NCBI GenBank assembly: GCA_022497155.1
Contig: MU385781.1
Location: 121,303 to 185,302 of the forward strand
Reading direction: 5' to 3'
DNA length: 64,000 nucleotides
From: Whalleya microplaca
Taxonomy: Eukaryota; Ascomycota; Sordariomycetes; Xylariales; Xylariaceae
The first letter of the stretch is position 1. Every line of letters begins with the position of its first letter. Positions 11,523 through 23,849 of this stretch are shown piece after piece. Made by a program: the position numbers and the translations under genes. The notes under the pieces were generated by a model. The model was not told where the DNA came from and searched no databases. It saw only the letters and a program-made list of their open reading frames with translations.

Positions 11523-12334
11523 CTAATAACCTTCTCCCACGAGCGTCTCCCACATCTCGATATCGTGGCTCCACGTATCCTTCTTCTGAGGAACTATATC
11601 GTGGGTAAGACCGTCCTCGACCTTCAAGCTGCCTAGACCCTCCATGATACGGTCGGCCTTGTCTTTGGCGTCGCGGATGGCGTTCGTCTCGGCCCGGGTG
11701 TGGTCGAGCTGCGCTTGCATCATGGCGATGAGGGACTCGCGCGCTTGGTGGGGGCGGTACTCGTTGATGAGGTGGTGAATGTTGATTAATATGTCGCGCA
11801 TATCGGTGATCTTGTCCTCGGCCTTTACAAGACTAGTGTTAGACAATGCTCATTGTCAAGTAACAAGAGAGCTAGGTGATATAGAGGAGAAGCATAACGT
11901 ACCTCTTGAGGATTGGTAGCTAGTAGGCCCGTAAGTTCCAGAAAGTTCAACAATAGCGACTTGGCTAGCCGCTTGAGGATCAAGGCGCGATCGAAGTGCT
12001 TCCCATCCTGGTCCCGCTCCTCCGGGTTCGGAAACAGACGTTGGATCTGCTGGTCTTCGAGGCGTGGCAGCTCATCCACCAGCTGGTATTTGTCGCCGAA
12101 GACCCTCCATTCTCCGTCCTCTGGTTCTCGTGGGGGCTGTAGGTTGCGTAGTTCGCGCGGTAGATCGGGTATATGGACTTTGGTAGGATCGTCCACCCCT
12201 TCCCTCTCTGCTTGCTGCTTTCTAAGCTCGTCTATGCGTGCGAGGTTCTCGGGGGTGAAATCTTGCCAGAAGGGAGGTGGCGGCGGCCAGGTAGAGGACA
12301 CTGGCCCTTGCGCCGACGGTGATTCCTCGTTCAT
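11523..12334 (-). CDS. MED7: Mediator complex subunit 7 (Med7)
   Basis: Two exons, complement(join(11523..11822,11903..12334)), encode 243 aa. The 80-nt intron has donor GTACGT (11902 downward) and acceptor AAAG ending at 11823, and both borders fall between codons. The N-terminus carries a Pro-rich stretch (TWPPPPPFWQDFT), then PDLPRELRNLQPP, the Med7 signature region. The C-terminal half is helical with INIHHLINEYRPHQARE, another hallmark, and the length fits Med7. Med7 pairs with Med21 in the middle module of Mediator and links activators to RNA polymerase II. The gene is divergent from the zinc-finger gene at 13041, sharing about 700 bp of upstream DNA. Confidence 0.93.
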
Positions 12335-13040
12335 TTTACGTGGTTGTGGCGTCGCAGTAGATGGTCTCGCTCTTAGTCGGAGTTTAAATGAAGAGGAAAA
12401 TGTTTAAATAACGCGACTGCGTTATTAGGTTGGTATGTGGATGTTGTATGTATTAATGATGGAGAAGTGAATGTGACTAGGTAACAAATTCCTGACTGTA
12501 AGGTGAAAGGCACAGACCACCACCACAGAATTTAAATGAAGAATTTGTCTAGATCAAGAGATTGCGGCGATAAAGCATGAGCTAACTTCAATAGATATTT
12601 ATATTAACTATATTTTGGGGATGAAATCGGGAAGTATAGCCCGCGATGAGCCCGCGATGAGAGTTCGCAGATGGTAGGTGCTCTCAGCTGGACAAAAGCT
12701 ACAGGAAGCAAACCGTCTGCGTAAGTACCCAGGTACCTAAGTAGCGACCAGCTCAAGCTACCGAGCTGCCGAGGCATCTAAGCCTAATCGGGTCTAGACT
12801 GAACTTGATTTGGGGAAAGTTGGGGCGCGGGGCACTTGGGTGTGGCTGACCCAGCCAGCTGCCAGACCGCATCTGACGACAGTAGCAGTAACGCAGCCAC
12901 ACAGACCATCACCATGACAATCAAGCCATCCAAACTACCCCTGAACAACAACAGCCATTGAAGCATCAGCGAGCTTGCAACTATCCCGCAAGCTTCAGCA
13001 GCCAACACTCAATACGCAGAATCTGAAAAAGTTACAAAAA
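12335..13040. promoter_or_regulatory. Shared upstream region of divergent MED7 and ZNF830-like genes
   Basis: 706 bp separate the two start codons. The left half is AT-rich and the right half more mixed, with a CAACAACA-type leader and short AAAAA run just before ATG at 13041. A tandem duplication of CCCGCGATGAG lies near 12640-12660. I see no clear TATA box. Promoter function is inferred from gene orientation. Confidence 0.5.
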
Positions 13041-14228
13041 ATGGCCGACGCCCGCGCACTCTTGCGCGCCCACCGCGCCGAGAACCGCATCAAACACCCC
13101 CATGCCGCCTACTCAGATGCCGGCAAGCTGCTCTGCAAGCTGTGCCACGAGCCCGTGAAGTCAGAAACGCTATGGGAGGGCCACCTACGAAGTTCGAACC
13201 ACAGGAGGAATCTTGAAGTGCTACAATCACAAGGCACACCCATAGGCGAACCCACCACATCTACCACCAGCAAGCGGAAGCACGACGACGTGGATGAGGC
13301 CGTGTTAGACGCGGAGGACGACGAAGATCCAGACTCAATACGGAAGAAGCGGAGCAGGACGAACATAAGCGGCGGCAGCAGTGTTCCAACCCCGATATCC
13401 ACCGGCCACGGGCACGGCAGCAACAAGGAAGTCTCGCCGCCGCTCTTCAGCCGCCGGGCCTCCAACACCCCCGTGCAAGGCGTCGAGATCGCGATCCCCT
13501 CACGCCCCGCGACGCCGCTCGCGGGCTCGCACTCGTCGACGTCAACACCCAAGGGGGGCCCGCTAGGCCGCTCGCCCCTGATCGGCTCAGACACCACATC
13601 GAACACGGCGACGCCGCCGACCTCAGCCCCGCTCTCAACGCCCTCCCTAACCAACGCCACCACCACCACCACCACCAGCACAACACAAGCCCCGGGCCCC
13701 AGCAGTACCGCAACGACGCAAAACGCCGTAGACGAGGCAGAATGGGCAGCCTTCGAGGCCTTAGTAGCAGCTGAGGATAATCCTACTACTAGTACTACCA
13801 CTAGTTCCGCCCGCGCGACAGACGCGACGATCTCGGCGCCGGCGATGACGGCGGCGCAGCTGGCCGCGCGGTCGCAGGAGGAGGAGCACGAGCGCCGCAA
13901 GCAGCTGCAGGAGCTGCAGCGGGCGGACGAGCGCGAGGACGCGACGCGTGCGCTCGAGGCCGAGTTCGAGGAGATGGAGGAGCTCGAGGGCCGCGTGCGC
14001 CGGCTCAAGGAGCGGCGGGAGGAGCTGCGCCGGGTGAATGTCAAGGCTACTACTTCCACTTCCACAACTACTGCTGCTTCGAATCCCGCCGGGGTGGGTT
14101 CCGGCAAGGCCGCAGTCGGAGCTGCGGGGAAGGAGAATGTGGGCGGTGCGGGCGATGAGGAGGATGAAGAAGATGAAGACGAGGATTTGGATGCCGACGG
14201 CTGGGATGTGTTCCGCTTCAGAATCTAG
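13041..14228 (+). CDS. ZNF830/CCDC16-like C2H2 zinc finger and coiled-coil protein
   Basis: 395 aa from one exon. I chose the ATG at 13041 (MADARALLRA) rather than upstream non-ATG codons in the same frame. Residues 32-54 form a C2H2 finger (C32, C35, H48, H54) in the context LCKLCHEPVKSETLWEGHLR, the arrangement seen in ZNF830/CCDC16 and related splicing-associated proteins. The middle is long, Ser/Thr/Pro-rich and includes poly-Thr. Residues about 270-345 form an Arg/Glu-rich coiled coil (RVRRLKERREELRR). The C-terminus is strongly acidic and ends DGWDVFRFRI. Family knowledge links ZNF830 to spliceosome complexes and DNA damage responses; transfer to this gene is inference. The GC-rich repeats create a 332-codon antisense open frame that I regard as a shadow. 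Confidence 0.83.
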   Translation: MADARALLRAHRAENRIKHPHAAYSDAGKLLCKLCHEPVKSETLWEGHLRSSNHRRNLEVLQSQGTPIGEPTTSTTSKRKHDDVDEAVLDAEDDEDPDSIRKKRSRTNISGGSSVPTPISTGHGHGSNKEVSPPLFSRRASNTPVQGVEIAIPSRPATPLAGSHSSTSTPKGGPLGRSPLIGSDTTSNTATPPTSAPLSTPSLTNATTTTTTSTTQAPGPSSTATTQNAVDEAEWAAFEALVAAEDNPTTSTTTSSARATDATISAPAMTAAQLAARSQEEEHERRKQLQELQRADEREDATRALEAEFEEMEELEGRVRRLKERREELRRVNVKATTSTSTTTAASNPAGVGSGKAAVGAAGKENVGGAGDEEDEEDEDEDLDADGWDVFRFRI

Positions 14229-14781
14229 GATGCTCTGCGGATCAGCTAATTGGGGGTCTCTGCATTATCGATACATGCATACATATATACGATGGGCGTG
14301 GTGAACCGGATATAGTAGACAAAAAAAAAGGGGCTAAGGACCGATTTGCATACTTTCGAAATGGCGTTCTGTGTCTATAGTTGCTTAAAAAAGAAATGGG
14401 GGAAAAAGGAGGTATGCATTCTATCAAGAGGCATTCTTGTTCGTTGCTATATCACTACACTGTACAATAAATACAAGCAATCTCGCCGGGCATTTCCGGT
14501 AATCATCCTACCAAACCCAACCCAAACCAAAGAGGGGGACCCGTTAACTCCCCGAAGCAGCGTTCATCCATGTCGACATTCATACATTAAATAAGTTAGT
14601 TCGTCCAGACTGATGTAATTCGAGAGATTCCGTGTCGTTCATCTTCGTATTCATTCTTCGTGATATCCAACCGCCCACCCTTCACCGAAGCTTAAAATGC
14701 TGCAAAATAGTAAGAGGCCATATGCACTGCGTTAGATCTCACCAAGGAAGACTTGGTCAAGCACCTCCGGCCAAAGTTACT
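14229..14781. other. Convergent 3' intergenic region
   Basis: Lies between the stops of the zinc-finger gene (+) and the F-box gene (-). It contains A-rich runs (AAAAAAAAA near 14322) and AATAAA near 14467, compatible with polyadenylation signals. No gene is visible. Confidence 0.5.
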
Positions 14782-16151
14782 TTACCTCACATCCTGTACG
14801 TCGCTGCCGCGTCCAATGCGTTCCCAGAACCGCCTCAGCCTCCACACCCTTCCGACGCCAGCATGCTCCTCCCACTTCTTGACGCCCTCGCTACGCTCCC
14901 TTACCTCGCCGCGCCAGACGGCGCCGACCCAGCGCCTCAAGCCATCCTTCAGCTTCTCCTTTTCCACAGCGCGCTTCTTGGCTACAAGGCCGGGCGCGAC
15001 GCTGCCCTCGACACACTCAGACGGGAGCACGCCACGCTGCACCAGTGACTCGGCTGAGGGACGCAGGGGCAGACGGCGCGACAGCCGGATGGCGACGAGG
15101 TTCCGCGCCAGGCGTCGCGAAATCTGCGTCGTGTGTGTCAGGAAGATGTGCCGCGCGATCAGATCCGTGAGCGTGGGCCGCGAGGGCGACGTCAGGAGGG
15201 GCGGCAAGCATTGCCGGACACGCCGGAGACGCAGGATGTGCAGGATCGGATGAAGGGAGAGGCTTCGGAAGTGGTGATTGATCTAGATTCGCGATCAGCC
15301 TCTCAATCCTGAGGTTTCATCTTACCAAGACATGTCATGTGAGTGAAAGAAAATCAAGATTATGAGCGAGGAATTGAGAGCACATGAAAACTCTGTGGAG
15401 ATAGATGCAAACAGATGAGTTTCAACTTGAAAGCCATCATGAGATTGAGCATCGGCATATGAGAGAGTATGGGGTGACAGATGAGCTCTGGTAGAGAGGG
15501 AATGTACGAGTCCCTGGACAACCAAAAAAAGCCTCATCATTGACAGGTGGCGTGAGATCCACGCCTCAAAATCACCAACATGAATACAAGCCAAAGCCAA
15601 CATACCCTTGAAGTAGCCAGCAGATCACATACATCCAGGAAACCGAGTATGTGAGTGAGGATTTCATTGGGTAGGTAGTCCAGACTTAGCATGTCCCACC
15701 CCCAGCGCAACAGGGACGGCGGTCTCGTCACCATATTATCTGCTATTCCTTCCTCATAAAGGCCCGAAACGGACGATGACTCGGACGATGACGAAAATGG
15801 CCTCGTCGAAGTTGCCTCGCCAGGAGATGGGCATGATGTGATAGCAGGCTGAGCCGCGACAGCCCGCTCTTCACGATCGAGCATCGCGTTCTGGTTTTGA
15901 ATGGGGTCCAGGTCCAAATTATCGGCAGGTGGTTGGGCATCAACGGTGGTGGCCGTTCTGGCGGCCGGCTCACCTTGACTGCGGTGCTGTGGGGTAGCAT
16001 CGCCACTCTCGGCACAGGGCGTCGAGGCAGGTGAAGCACATGGGGGCGGCAGCAGCATGATGGCGTTAGGCGAGTTAACCAAGGTCAGATCCCGGGTCTG
16101 CGTCACAAGTTGCTGTTGTGAATCCGCGTCTAGAGCTCTGTACGCTGACAT
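14782..16151 (-). CDS. F-box protein with two RPEL-like motifs
   Basis: Proposed structure: complement(join(14782..15282,15606..16151)), 348 aa. Exon 1 starts at ATG 16151 (MSAYRALD). It has a long low-complexity Ser/Pro/Ala region and ends with an F-box, LPNEILTHILGFLDVCDLL, at about residues 162-180. The donor GTATGT and acceptor ATCTAG leave a 323-nt intron in phase 0, and exon 2 continues the F-box helix with NHHFRSLSLHPILH. Exon 2 then carries RPTLTDLIAR (from R217) and RPSAESLVQRGVL (from R256), both close to the RPEL repeat pattern (RPxxxEL), and an Arg/Trp-rich tail. F-box proteins bring substrates to SCF ubiquitin ligases; RPEL motifs in animals bind G-actin. Whether the motifs bind actin here is unknown. 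The intron is longer than others in the window, so an extra small exon cannot be excluded. Confidence 0.72.
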
Positions 16152-16877
16152 GTTCGCTGCGCGGTTCAGGATGCGGATCGGGGTTACACAGGCGTAGGAA
16201 ATCTGGTTGGCGAGGAATGACAATACCGGCAATTCCCACCAATCAGGCGTCCCGGGTACCTTAGCACACTAGCAGACGTGCAATACAAGATTTATAGATT
16301 GATACAGATTTCTCGGTGAGCGGCTGCGGGATGTCATGCGGGAGAGAAGCAGGCTGCGAATTGCAACGGCGAGTCTCATCCGGCGTATGCTCCGGACCAA
16401 GTGTGGATGAAGCCCCCACTCAACCCGGGTGGTGGGCAAGGCTAGCGTGCAAGGGTCAGCGGCGGTGCAGCGAAGTGAAGAAGGAAATGTGCCTCGGGCG
16501 GTTAGTTGATCCTGTTTTGCTTGTACATAGGTAAGGTGTGTGTATGTCCACAGCTAACCTAGCTAGCTGTATGTAGGCCGTCGCGATGTGAAGTGAGGCG
16601 AGCAGACGCGGGGGCCTAGTCCAAAGCGGTTGCGCTTATGTAGAACGTTCCGCATGGAGAAATAGTCGCTTGCAAAAGGAGAGATGGATTGGCACGGTGA
16701 AGTGCTGTTATAATAAGATGGCGCGGTTAATGATACAGAGGCCTGGGATTGTAGGGCCGTTTAAGCAACTTCAGATGTGTTCGTCGTGTAAGGCAGCACC
16801 TTTATGGCGGTTGAGGTGAGTAATGGTAAAAAGATGGATGTATGTATGTAGCTGGGAGGTCGACAGAACGGGTCACT

Positions 16878-16926
16878 GATGCTGGTGCTGGTGCTTCTGC
16901 TGGTGCTTCTGCTGGTGCTGGTGCTT
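16878..16926 (+). repeat. GCTGGT/GCTTCT hexanucleotide minisatellite
   Basis: About eight tandem six-base units alternating between GCTGGT and GCTTCT. It lies roughly 730 bp upstream of the F-box gene start, in non-coding sequence. Confidence 0.8.
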
Positions 16927-17775
16927 GATGCACATGCACATGGCAGCAGTACTGCGTTGCTGCGTTACTGCGTAGTTGATGTTGACGCGTGACGTGACGT
17001 TTGATGTTGAATGAGGGATGATGTGGTTCAACGACGACGTTCTGGTGCGAATCGTGTTTCGTCAGAGGCCGGCAGGGATCATCCCGCCTATCAGTTGATG
17101 TGTCCCACTATAAACTGTACATATACATACATATACAGTTAAACCGGGCTGACAGCTGCCAGACAAGGTAGGTATATCGCACGGACTTTTAATCTGTATA
17201 TGTATGTATGATATCTCATATATGTAATGTACCTGACAATTAACGGCCGCCTTCTATGTATGTAATACGCGCTATGCTAACTTCGGTGCTTACACGATAT
17301 CTCGCTACCTAGGTATCTCGTTGCCTACCTATGATATTGCCACTATTCTGTAAGAAACGTGCAGTATTCATATTCGTACATACAGGGGCTCTCACAGCAT
17401 AACTGGCTCCAGGGATAATAGAAGATTGGCTGATAGAGATATGTTATTTTAGTGTACCGCCGTATGGAATATATGTACGCATAAACTTACTAGAAGTAGA
17501 TCGCCTATTTTCCAGTTGCACTATTCGATAAAGATCGCATATTATATAAGCCCCACACATATAACAGATGCGAGGACGAACCGAACAATTCACACTTCAC
17601 CAGGTACCTATATACCTAGATCGTGTACCTACAGCATTGGAAGTTCAGGACTCCCGGTAACCCCGCTAATATTTCAACGGCCGGCTGATTGCATGAGGTG
17701 CGGCAGATCTGCGGAATTATTATTTCCAGAACCAGAACGCGGGGTGACTCCAAGTGCCATGGATCAACATACCTA

Positions 17776-17791
17776 GGTATGTATGTATGTA
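17776..17791 (+). repeat. (TATG)n microsatellite
   Basis: Short tandem run of TATG units, one of several similar tetranucleotide tracts in the 16.8-17.8 kb stretch. Confidence 0.75.
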
Positions 17792-20700
17792 TAGTAGCAT
17801 ACGGGCGGGTAGGGGGGTGTGGGTGTAGCCGAGCGTCCAGGGCGCCCTAGCACTCGGGAAACAGGGGGTAAACAACTATGCGCTGTCAAATAGTCTTTTA
17901 GTGCAACCCGAAAAGAATAAGAGAGGTGGTCCGAGTTACACAATATGTAAAAGAGTCTTAGTAAAGTACCGATATAATAATCAATCAATTAACTAGACTA
18001 ATAAAGTCTAAGGTTGAGCCAGATCAGTTCGTATCTGTGTAAGTCGGGGAACTTTGTCAACCTTCCTTGCGGTTCAACGCACATGAACTACATACGCTGG
18101 CAGTCAATCATTTTCTCTTTAGGTCGCCCCTTAGCTATTTATCCTGGTTCAGATTCTATAGTGATTCTCTTTTTTACTTATCACATTTCCGCCCGACGCG
18201 TTGCATGTACCTGACATACAAATAACGTGGTGCTGTAAGTCAAAAGTATCCTGGACATGGCATGACGTGTATGTCATCCGAATGCAAAGTAAGATCCCTT
18301 GTCATCGCGGGGGGCGAAGGGAAACGAACGGCGGGTCTCGGCACGGCCTGATAGTGCGAACATGGCCGCCTTTTCTGGCCGTCAACGTGGCCGTGATGCC
18401 CGGCCCTCTGATTACTCTCTCGGGCTAGTATCACTGCCCAATGTCTGAATTCTCGTATTTTTATTACTTCTCATATGACTCGTCAATTAGGCTCGAAGGC
18501 AACCGGTGGGAAGTATCTACGGCGAATTCTCCCTAGGCAGGTAAGGCTGCGTATTGAATGAGCGAGTATATGTGGCTATACCGAGCAACCAAGCAGCCGT
18601 CCAGTTGCCAGCTGTGACGCTGCAGTATAGATGGATGGAAAAGCTAGATCACCCTGCATCGATGCGATGCGAGCACATCCGCAGTGGAGCGTCTGTGTGA
18701 ACCCGTTTACAACAGTGTCGGCAATGCACCCGTCCCAACCGCCAATCCCTTCCTGCGTTCAAATTTCGACGGCGTTATAGGACAACTCATAGCTTGTCCA
18801 ACCATGGGCGATCAAGGAGAAGCCATAGCCATTGAGAAAGTGTTATTGAAGCCTCGCTCGGGACTAGAAGAGACGGTGAGAAAAGAGTAGGCTTATGCTT
18901 GCAGGAGTTGACGCGTCTTGTATGAAATTGGCGAATCGAGGCTCGCCTGTATAGATGAGCGAGTGTAGTACGGCAGAGCTGGACCACAACCTTCTCGGCG
19001 AATCGTACGAGAGGGTGGGAGCAGGGAGTCCATGTCCCTTCAAATCCTGTAGGTCTCATTCTGACTTGAAAAACGTTGCTGTGGGTGGCCTCCGGGTAGG
19101 CCAGAGGAACATCCCGCTGCGGTCATTTTTTCCACGTTGTAGCCCCCAACCAATGGGCTAGTAGTACAGGGTTGCGAGAGGCTGTTAATAAAACAGGAAC
19201 GCATGGCAGATGGCCTCCCTCGAGGACCAAAGCCGTTGCAAGTCAAATGCATACCACTATATCTAGAGGGTCTGGCAACCCCCCCACACCCACTCCGCCC
19301 TCCACTCACGAAGTAGAGGGAGATAGGTGGTGATGAGGAGGGCATCCCTCGGGAGCTACGGAGTGTCATTGGGCTAAATGAAAAAGAAGAATGTTCTCTG
19401 CTTACTTCGAACTAAAGGGAATGCGCATGTAATCGATGCCACATGATTTGCACATAGTGTGGCCGGAATTACGGTAGTCTCGGGAAGAGCTTTTTATGGC
19501 GTCTGACGCCGAGAAACACTTGATTGGCTGATCGAAATCATGTTCAACGTCAAATCTACCTCTGCTAGGGGCGGTGATGTACATTAGCTTCCCAGATATC
19601 GGGTCAGATAATATTATCTAATAGAGATCGATCACAGTGCCTAATTCACATGAGCACAACAGCCCACAAGGCACAGGCCCGGACTACCAGAAGTCCGGAA
19701 ACTAGTTTACTAATAACTACATATGGTCGCTTGATATGGCCTTGTTGACCCAAGGATCGCGGTTGTGCGAGTGTTGGCAATGGAATGTAAGCCGGGGCCA
19801 AAAAGATGCCTAGAGGTAAACACCGTTTTAAATTCATACATGGCTCAGCTTATTCAACTCCCGCCATCCCTTGTCACTGCATGATATCGTCCACAAAGTT
19901 TTGACGCAGGCTAGTTCTATTAGGCAGGACAACAAATAAACTTGCTTTGGAATTATCGACATATATTACAAAATACTTGGGCTTCCAGAAATGTTGCCTA
20001 AAGTGAAGTTTTCTACGTACATATTAAGTTAAGCGGTTATACATGAAGCAAACATCTTGCATGGGTAGAATGACGTTCCTGGGTCATATTGTGTAAGCTG
20101 GTCTACTATATGTTTCAGTGGTCTTGAATCCGGACACGCGAGCTCAATGACAGGGTCCTGTGATATGTGGCCCGAATACGCGGCCGAAAGTCATTGCCTA
20201 TTTAGAAGTCTATGAATGTAGTGGTATCCTGATGGATGTTCTGCCGAGTTGTAGACCGCAGGTAGTTAGTGCCCCTATCAATAGAAAGTCGAGATCTAGC
20301 CTGCAGCTTTAGAGCACCTTTTTATTATTTTAAAGGTATTAGATCCACACACAAAACTTGGGGCAATCCGTCAGAACCTTAAAAGTCTGGAGAGTCTTAT
20401 TCGCCCCATCTGGTCTGGGATCGGTATATACTTTAATCTTTAGTATATAAAATCAGCAAGCCAACGCCGAGCACCAGATGCGGCCACAACCGTGACCTTA
20501 TTCTGACAGAAGGAGAATAAGGCAGCCTTGAACCTCCAGAGTTCTCAAACCTGCACTCTGCACAAACGATGGGTGAAATCGTGCAGGTGGGCCTGGTGCG
20601 GCCAGAAAATCATTGCCACGTCGCGAGCCCAACCACCCCCCCTAGTTGAAGATCTCTAGACGGCCTAACTTATGTATTCCGAAATGGGCGAGGGCTTTGT

Positions 20701-22246
20701 ACATGTATAGATGCAAATTCCAGTGGGTGGATGGAATTGCGATATTTTAGGATGTATAAGGTTCTTTTGCGCTTATCTGACCCTGGCTTAGGTGGCCGCA
20801 GGAGAAGCAACCTGCCCACTTAACCTAGGGGTACTACTATCGACGGGGTTATCATCGTAACCCAACCTTAGCCCAGGCGATGTGTTGTCTCTTTGCGGAA
20901 ATATTCGAGGCATCCGTAAACTCTGGGACGGCTGTATCGGATGCCAGGAGGGTTAGAGTGATGTGTTGTGACCACTGTTGGCTGCAAGTACTGCGTCAGG
21001 ACAATATCGTATTTCCCGATGTGGCTTGCTGAGCTGGACAATTCGAAAGCATGGTTAGCAAAACCCCAATCAGACAAATAAGTCCGGTGGCGGCAGCACA
21101 AGAGTGGCAAAGGTGATCAAATCTTTCGTCCTGGTCGAGGAACCATGTAATATGAGGCTGCCAGGAGCCTGATTATAGAGCCAACAACACCACCCCCCCG
21201 GATGGTAAATAGACTTCTTGCTATATAGATGCAGCTGCTATCCTTGGACCTTTCACGTCGAATGATTGGCAGCCGTCCCAAGATAATCACGCGAGGCGTG
21301 ACAAGGTACGGAACATGATCCCTTGTTCCTGTGATTGATAATACATGCCTGTCCTAAAGGGTAAGTTGCCTCATAAGGCAGGGGCAAGACCTTCCCGCGG
21401 CTAGCCAGATGGCCTGCATACTTAGGCTAGTGGGGATAGGCCTATCCTCATTGCAGACGGGAAAGGATCGAATGCTGGGTGCAATGGGTGGGTAGTAACA
21501 GGGTCTTGGAGCCGAGGCTGATGGTTCCCGTAACGGTGTTGACAAAGAACGATTCCAGGACGTTAAGATCGACCCAATAACGGTTAGGGGGTAGACATGG
21601 GGGATTAGTCGTACCTTTCAAAACAAGAAGTTGGCAAACTGCTCATCATCGGCACACATGTTAGGGCACTGGTAGTTTGTATTCAGGTGGGGAATTTGAG
21701 CCGGTGAAAATTGAACCATGAGATCAACGTGGCATCCATAGAGCGTTTCAGGATACATGTTGGACGGAAGTGATGCGAAGTGGACATGCAACCCCAATTA
21801 GCAGACAGCCTGAGTTGTCATGGACCAATCCTCGGTGGTCGTTTGTGATAACTGCGGGCAGAGCGTTGACGAATATGTAGTGGAAGGTATCGGCCAACGC
21901 AGGTCGAGAACGGGCCTCGGGTGGGATGAATCTCTGGAAAAGCTAAGTGGTGGACGAAAAGTATAAGTATTTCTGGATTTCCCTGAAGGTATCACTCGTG
22001 TCTGAGGACCAAGCAGCTCGAACTAAATTTGCTACAAGTCAATATTTCAGAAAAGGAGAATTGAGAATTGCATAATAACTTCGATTCCGTCCGCAATCCG
22101 TCGTATCTCAGGGACTTACAGGTATGATTACTGCCCATGGCTTACATTGCCCCCTTTTGGTGTGTTACACTTATCGACCGAGCTAATTGGCGCTCCACCA
22201 GATCACCTTTCTTCATCCGTTGACGAAGACGATAGCGGCGACAACG

Positions 22247-22579
22247 ATGTGTTATTTCGAACAGACGCGTTGGGTATGCGGATATTGGCGATGGGGTCAC
22301 TTCCGTCAGCAGTGTACGAAAGAATATCGAACCGGAGAAACATGCGGCCTGAAGCTAGTATACAATACCAACCAAGAGATGGACACTTGCAAGCTGTGTA
22401 AAGACATCGAGAAGAAGCAACGGAAGCTCACCAAGCTTCACAACGACATTATGCGGTGGCAGAGGGAAGGGAACCGGAGTGCAACAATCGAAAAGGCTCA
22501 GAGGGATATGGGAGAGGTCGACGAGGCTGTCCAGAGCATGATTCAGCAACATCACAACAGACAATACTCGGTAGTCTAG
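22247..22579 (+). CDS. Small Cys-rich conserved-looking protein, 110 aa, unknown function
   Basis: I chose the ATG at 22247 (MCYFEQTRWVCGYWRWG); upstream in-frame codons add a segment without similar character. Six cysteines (2, 11, 23, 33, 48, 51) and several Trp/Tyr residues fill the first half, including TCKLC, which looks like a metal-binding or disulphide-stabilised fold. Residues 55-100 are charged and helical (KKQRKLTKLHNDIMRW, then EKAQRDMGEVDEAV). There is no signal peptide or TM segment, so a zinc-bound cytosolic or nuclear protein is more likely than a secreted one. The W-V-C-G-Y-W-R-W-G pattern resembles uncharacterised small proteins I associate with Sordariomycetes, but I cannot name a family. 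It stands alone in a gene-poor stretch. Confidence 0.62.
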   Translation: MCYFEQTRWVCGYWRWGHFRQQCTKEYRTGETCGLKLVYNTNQEMDTCKLCKDIEKKQRKLTKLHNDIMRWQREGNRSATIEKAQRDMGEVDEAVQSMIQQHHNRQYSVV

Positions 22580-23849
22580 ACGTCGAAATGGCCGACGTAC
22601 CCGAATTGGATGGGCGGAAAATCCACCGGAAAATTAGTAAAGATATCATGCCCGGGTCGACAGAGCACGACTCGATAGGCTGACGAGGGTAGTGTCGATA
22701 TCTGGAAATAGGCTTTGGAACAGTTATAGTCTGGAAACTCAGGCTGGAAACCCAGTATTTTGTACGTTGTACTTGGTGTGACTCTTCTATCAAACGATAT
22801 AGGAGAATCCGTTCTCTCGTAGTTATGGAATCGATGTTTGGCATGTTCTGGAGCAGCTAAGAAGTGTCTAATATTTACCGGAAGCGGCCGACTGGAACAC
22901 CGTAGTTACTCTGGCAGTTTTTCTTTTTTTGTGACGAGGAGCTTGGCACACCGACTTTTGTTCGGATGTTTCTAGCGGAATTGGTGTACGGCAGATAGTA
23001 GGAAGGCTATGCCAGAAGGGGAGGGAATATCTTGTATTAAATCATGTAAGTCGATCACGGTATAAACTGGGGTTGAGAATGAGAATACACGGCTGTTGGA
23101 AATTGGTATAGCCAACCCAAACAATTCATCTAAGTGATTCAATGGATATGGGATGAGGAAAGCAGACAGAGCACCTGATTAGATCCAGTTCTTGTGGCAT
23201 TGATTATTTCTAGCAGACTATCCAGCGACTCACAACCCTAGAGAAGTGGATAGGGGCTGCGGTTGAGAGTAATATGGGGGCGGCCCTTCCCGGAAACCCC
23301 CGCTCACTGGCTAGATCTGACGCACAGACTCCCGTTTCCCACAATGAGGACATACATGTCGCCCATGTGAGCTTCTTTGGACCTCTAATCTCGTGCCTAG
23401 CCACCGAAGCCGGACTATACCGATTGCCCACAGGAACACCGCTAGATGGGCGAGACTCTGTGTTTGGCCCTCGAGGGAACTCCACACCTCGAGGAAAACG
23501 GGCTAGACACACACCTGTTACTTAATGGCGTTACACGCTGCAGGACACCAATAGCTATACCCGCATTCTGATTGGCTGTATTGGGGGATAGCGTAACGCC
23601 GGTAACCAGACCAAGGCTGGCAGCTTCTCTTAGCTGATGCAGAATAGATGATAGTATCTGACCTTCCACCTCTCTGACATGAACTCCATACTACATTAGG
23701 TATAAGGGGACACCAAAGACCCGCCTTCAAGCTCAACCAGGCCGCAAAATATCAATCGCGAAAGCCGGCCCAGCTGCTCACTGACTCGCTATATCCCAAG
23801 GGCGCTGACGCGGAGCTGGAACACATCCAATCGCAGACTGCCGTATTAT
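22580..23849. other. Gene-free stretch
   Basis: About 1.3 kb between the stops of convergent genes. Overlapping open frames on both strands at 23210-23525 have no domain, and their coexistence on both strands argues for composition rather than coding. Nothing else is supported. Confidence 0.5.

Larger units (their letters stand above)
16152..22246. other. Six-kilobase gene-free stretch with microsatellites
   Basis: I find no reading frame with a domain or consistent splice signals on either strand. The left part (16152-17000) is probably the promoter and 5' leader of the minus-strand F-box gene. TATG/TACA-type tetranucleotide runs occur around 16838, 17120-17135, 17204 and 17776-17790. CA and TG dinucleotides remain common, so this is not RIP-degraded like the right end of the window. 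It may hold lineage-specific or non-coding transcripts, but nothing here can be supported from sequence alone. Confidence 0.5.

Noticed and set aside
13109..14107. 332-codon antisense open frame over the zinc-finger gene
   Set aside because: Ser/Val-rich translation produced by the GC-rich Thr/Ala/Glu codons of the sense gene; no domain, and the sense frame has a C2H2 finger and a coiled coil.
23210..23525. Overlapping open frames on both strands
   Set aside because: Simultaneous openness on both strands over a short GC-rich patch, no recognisable protein features.
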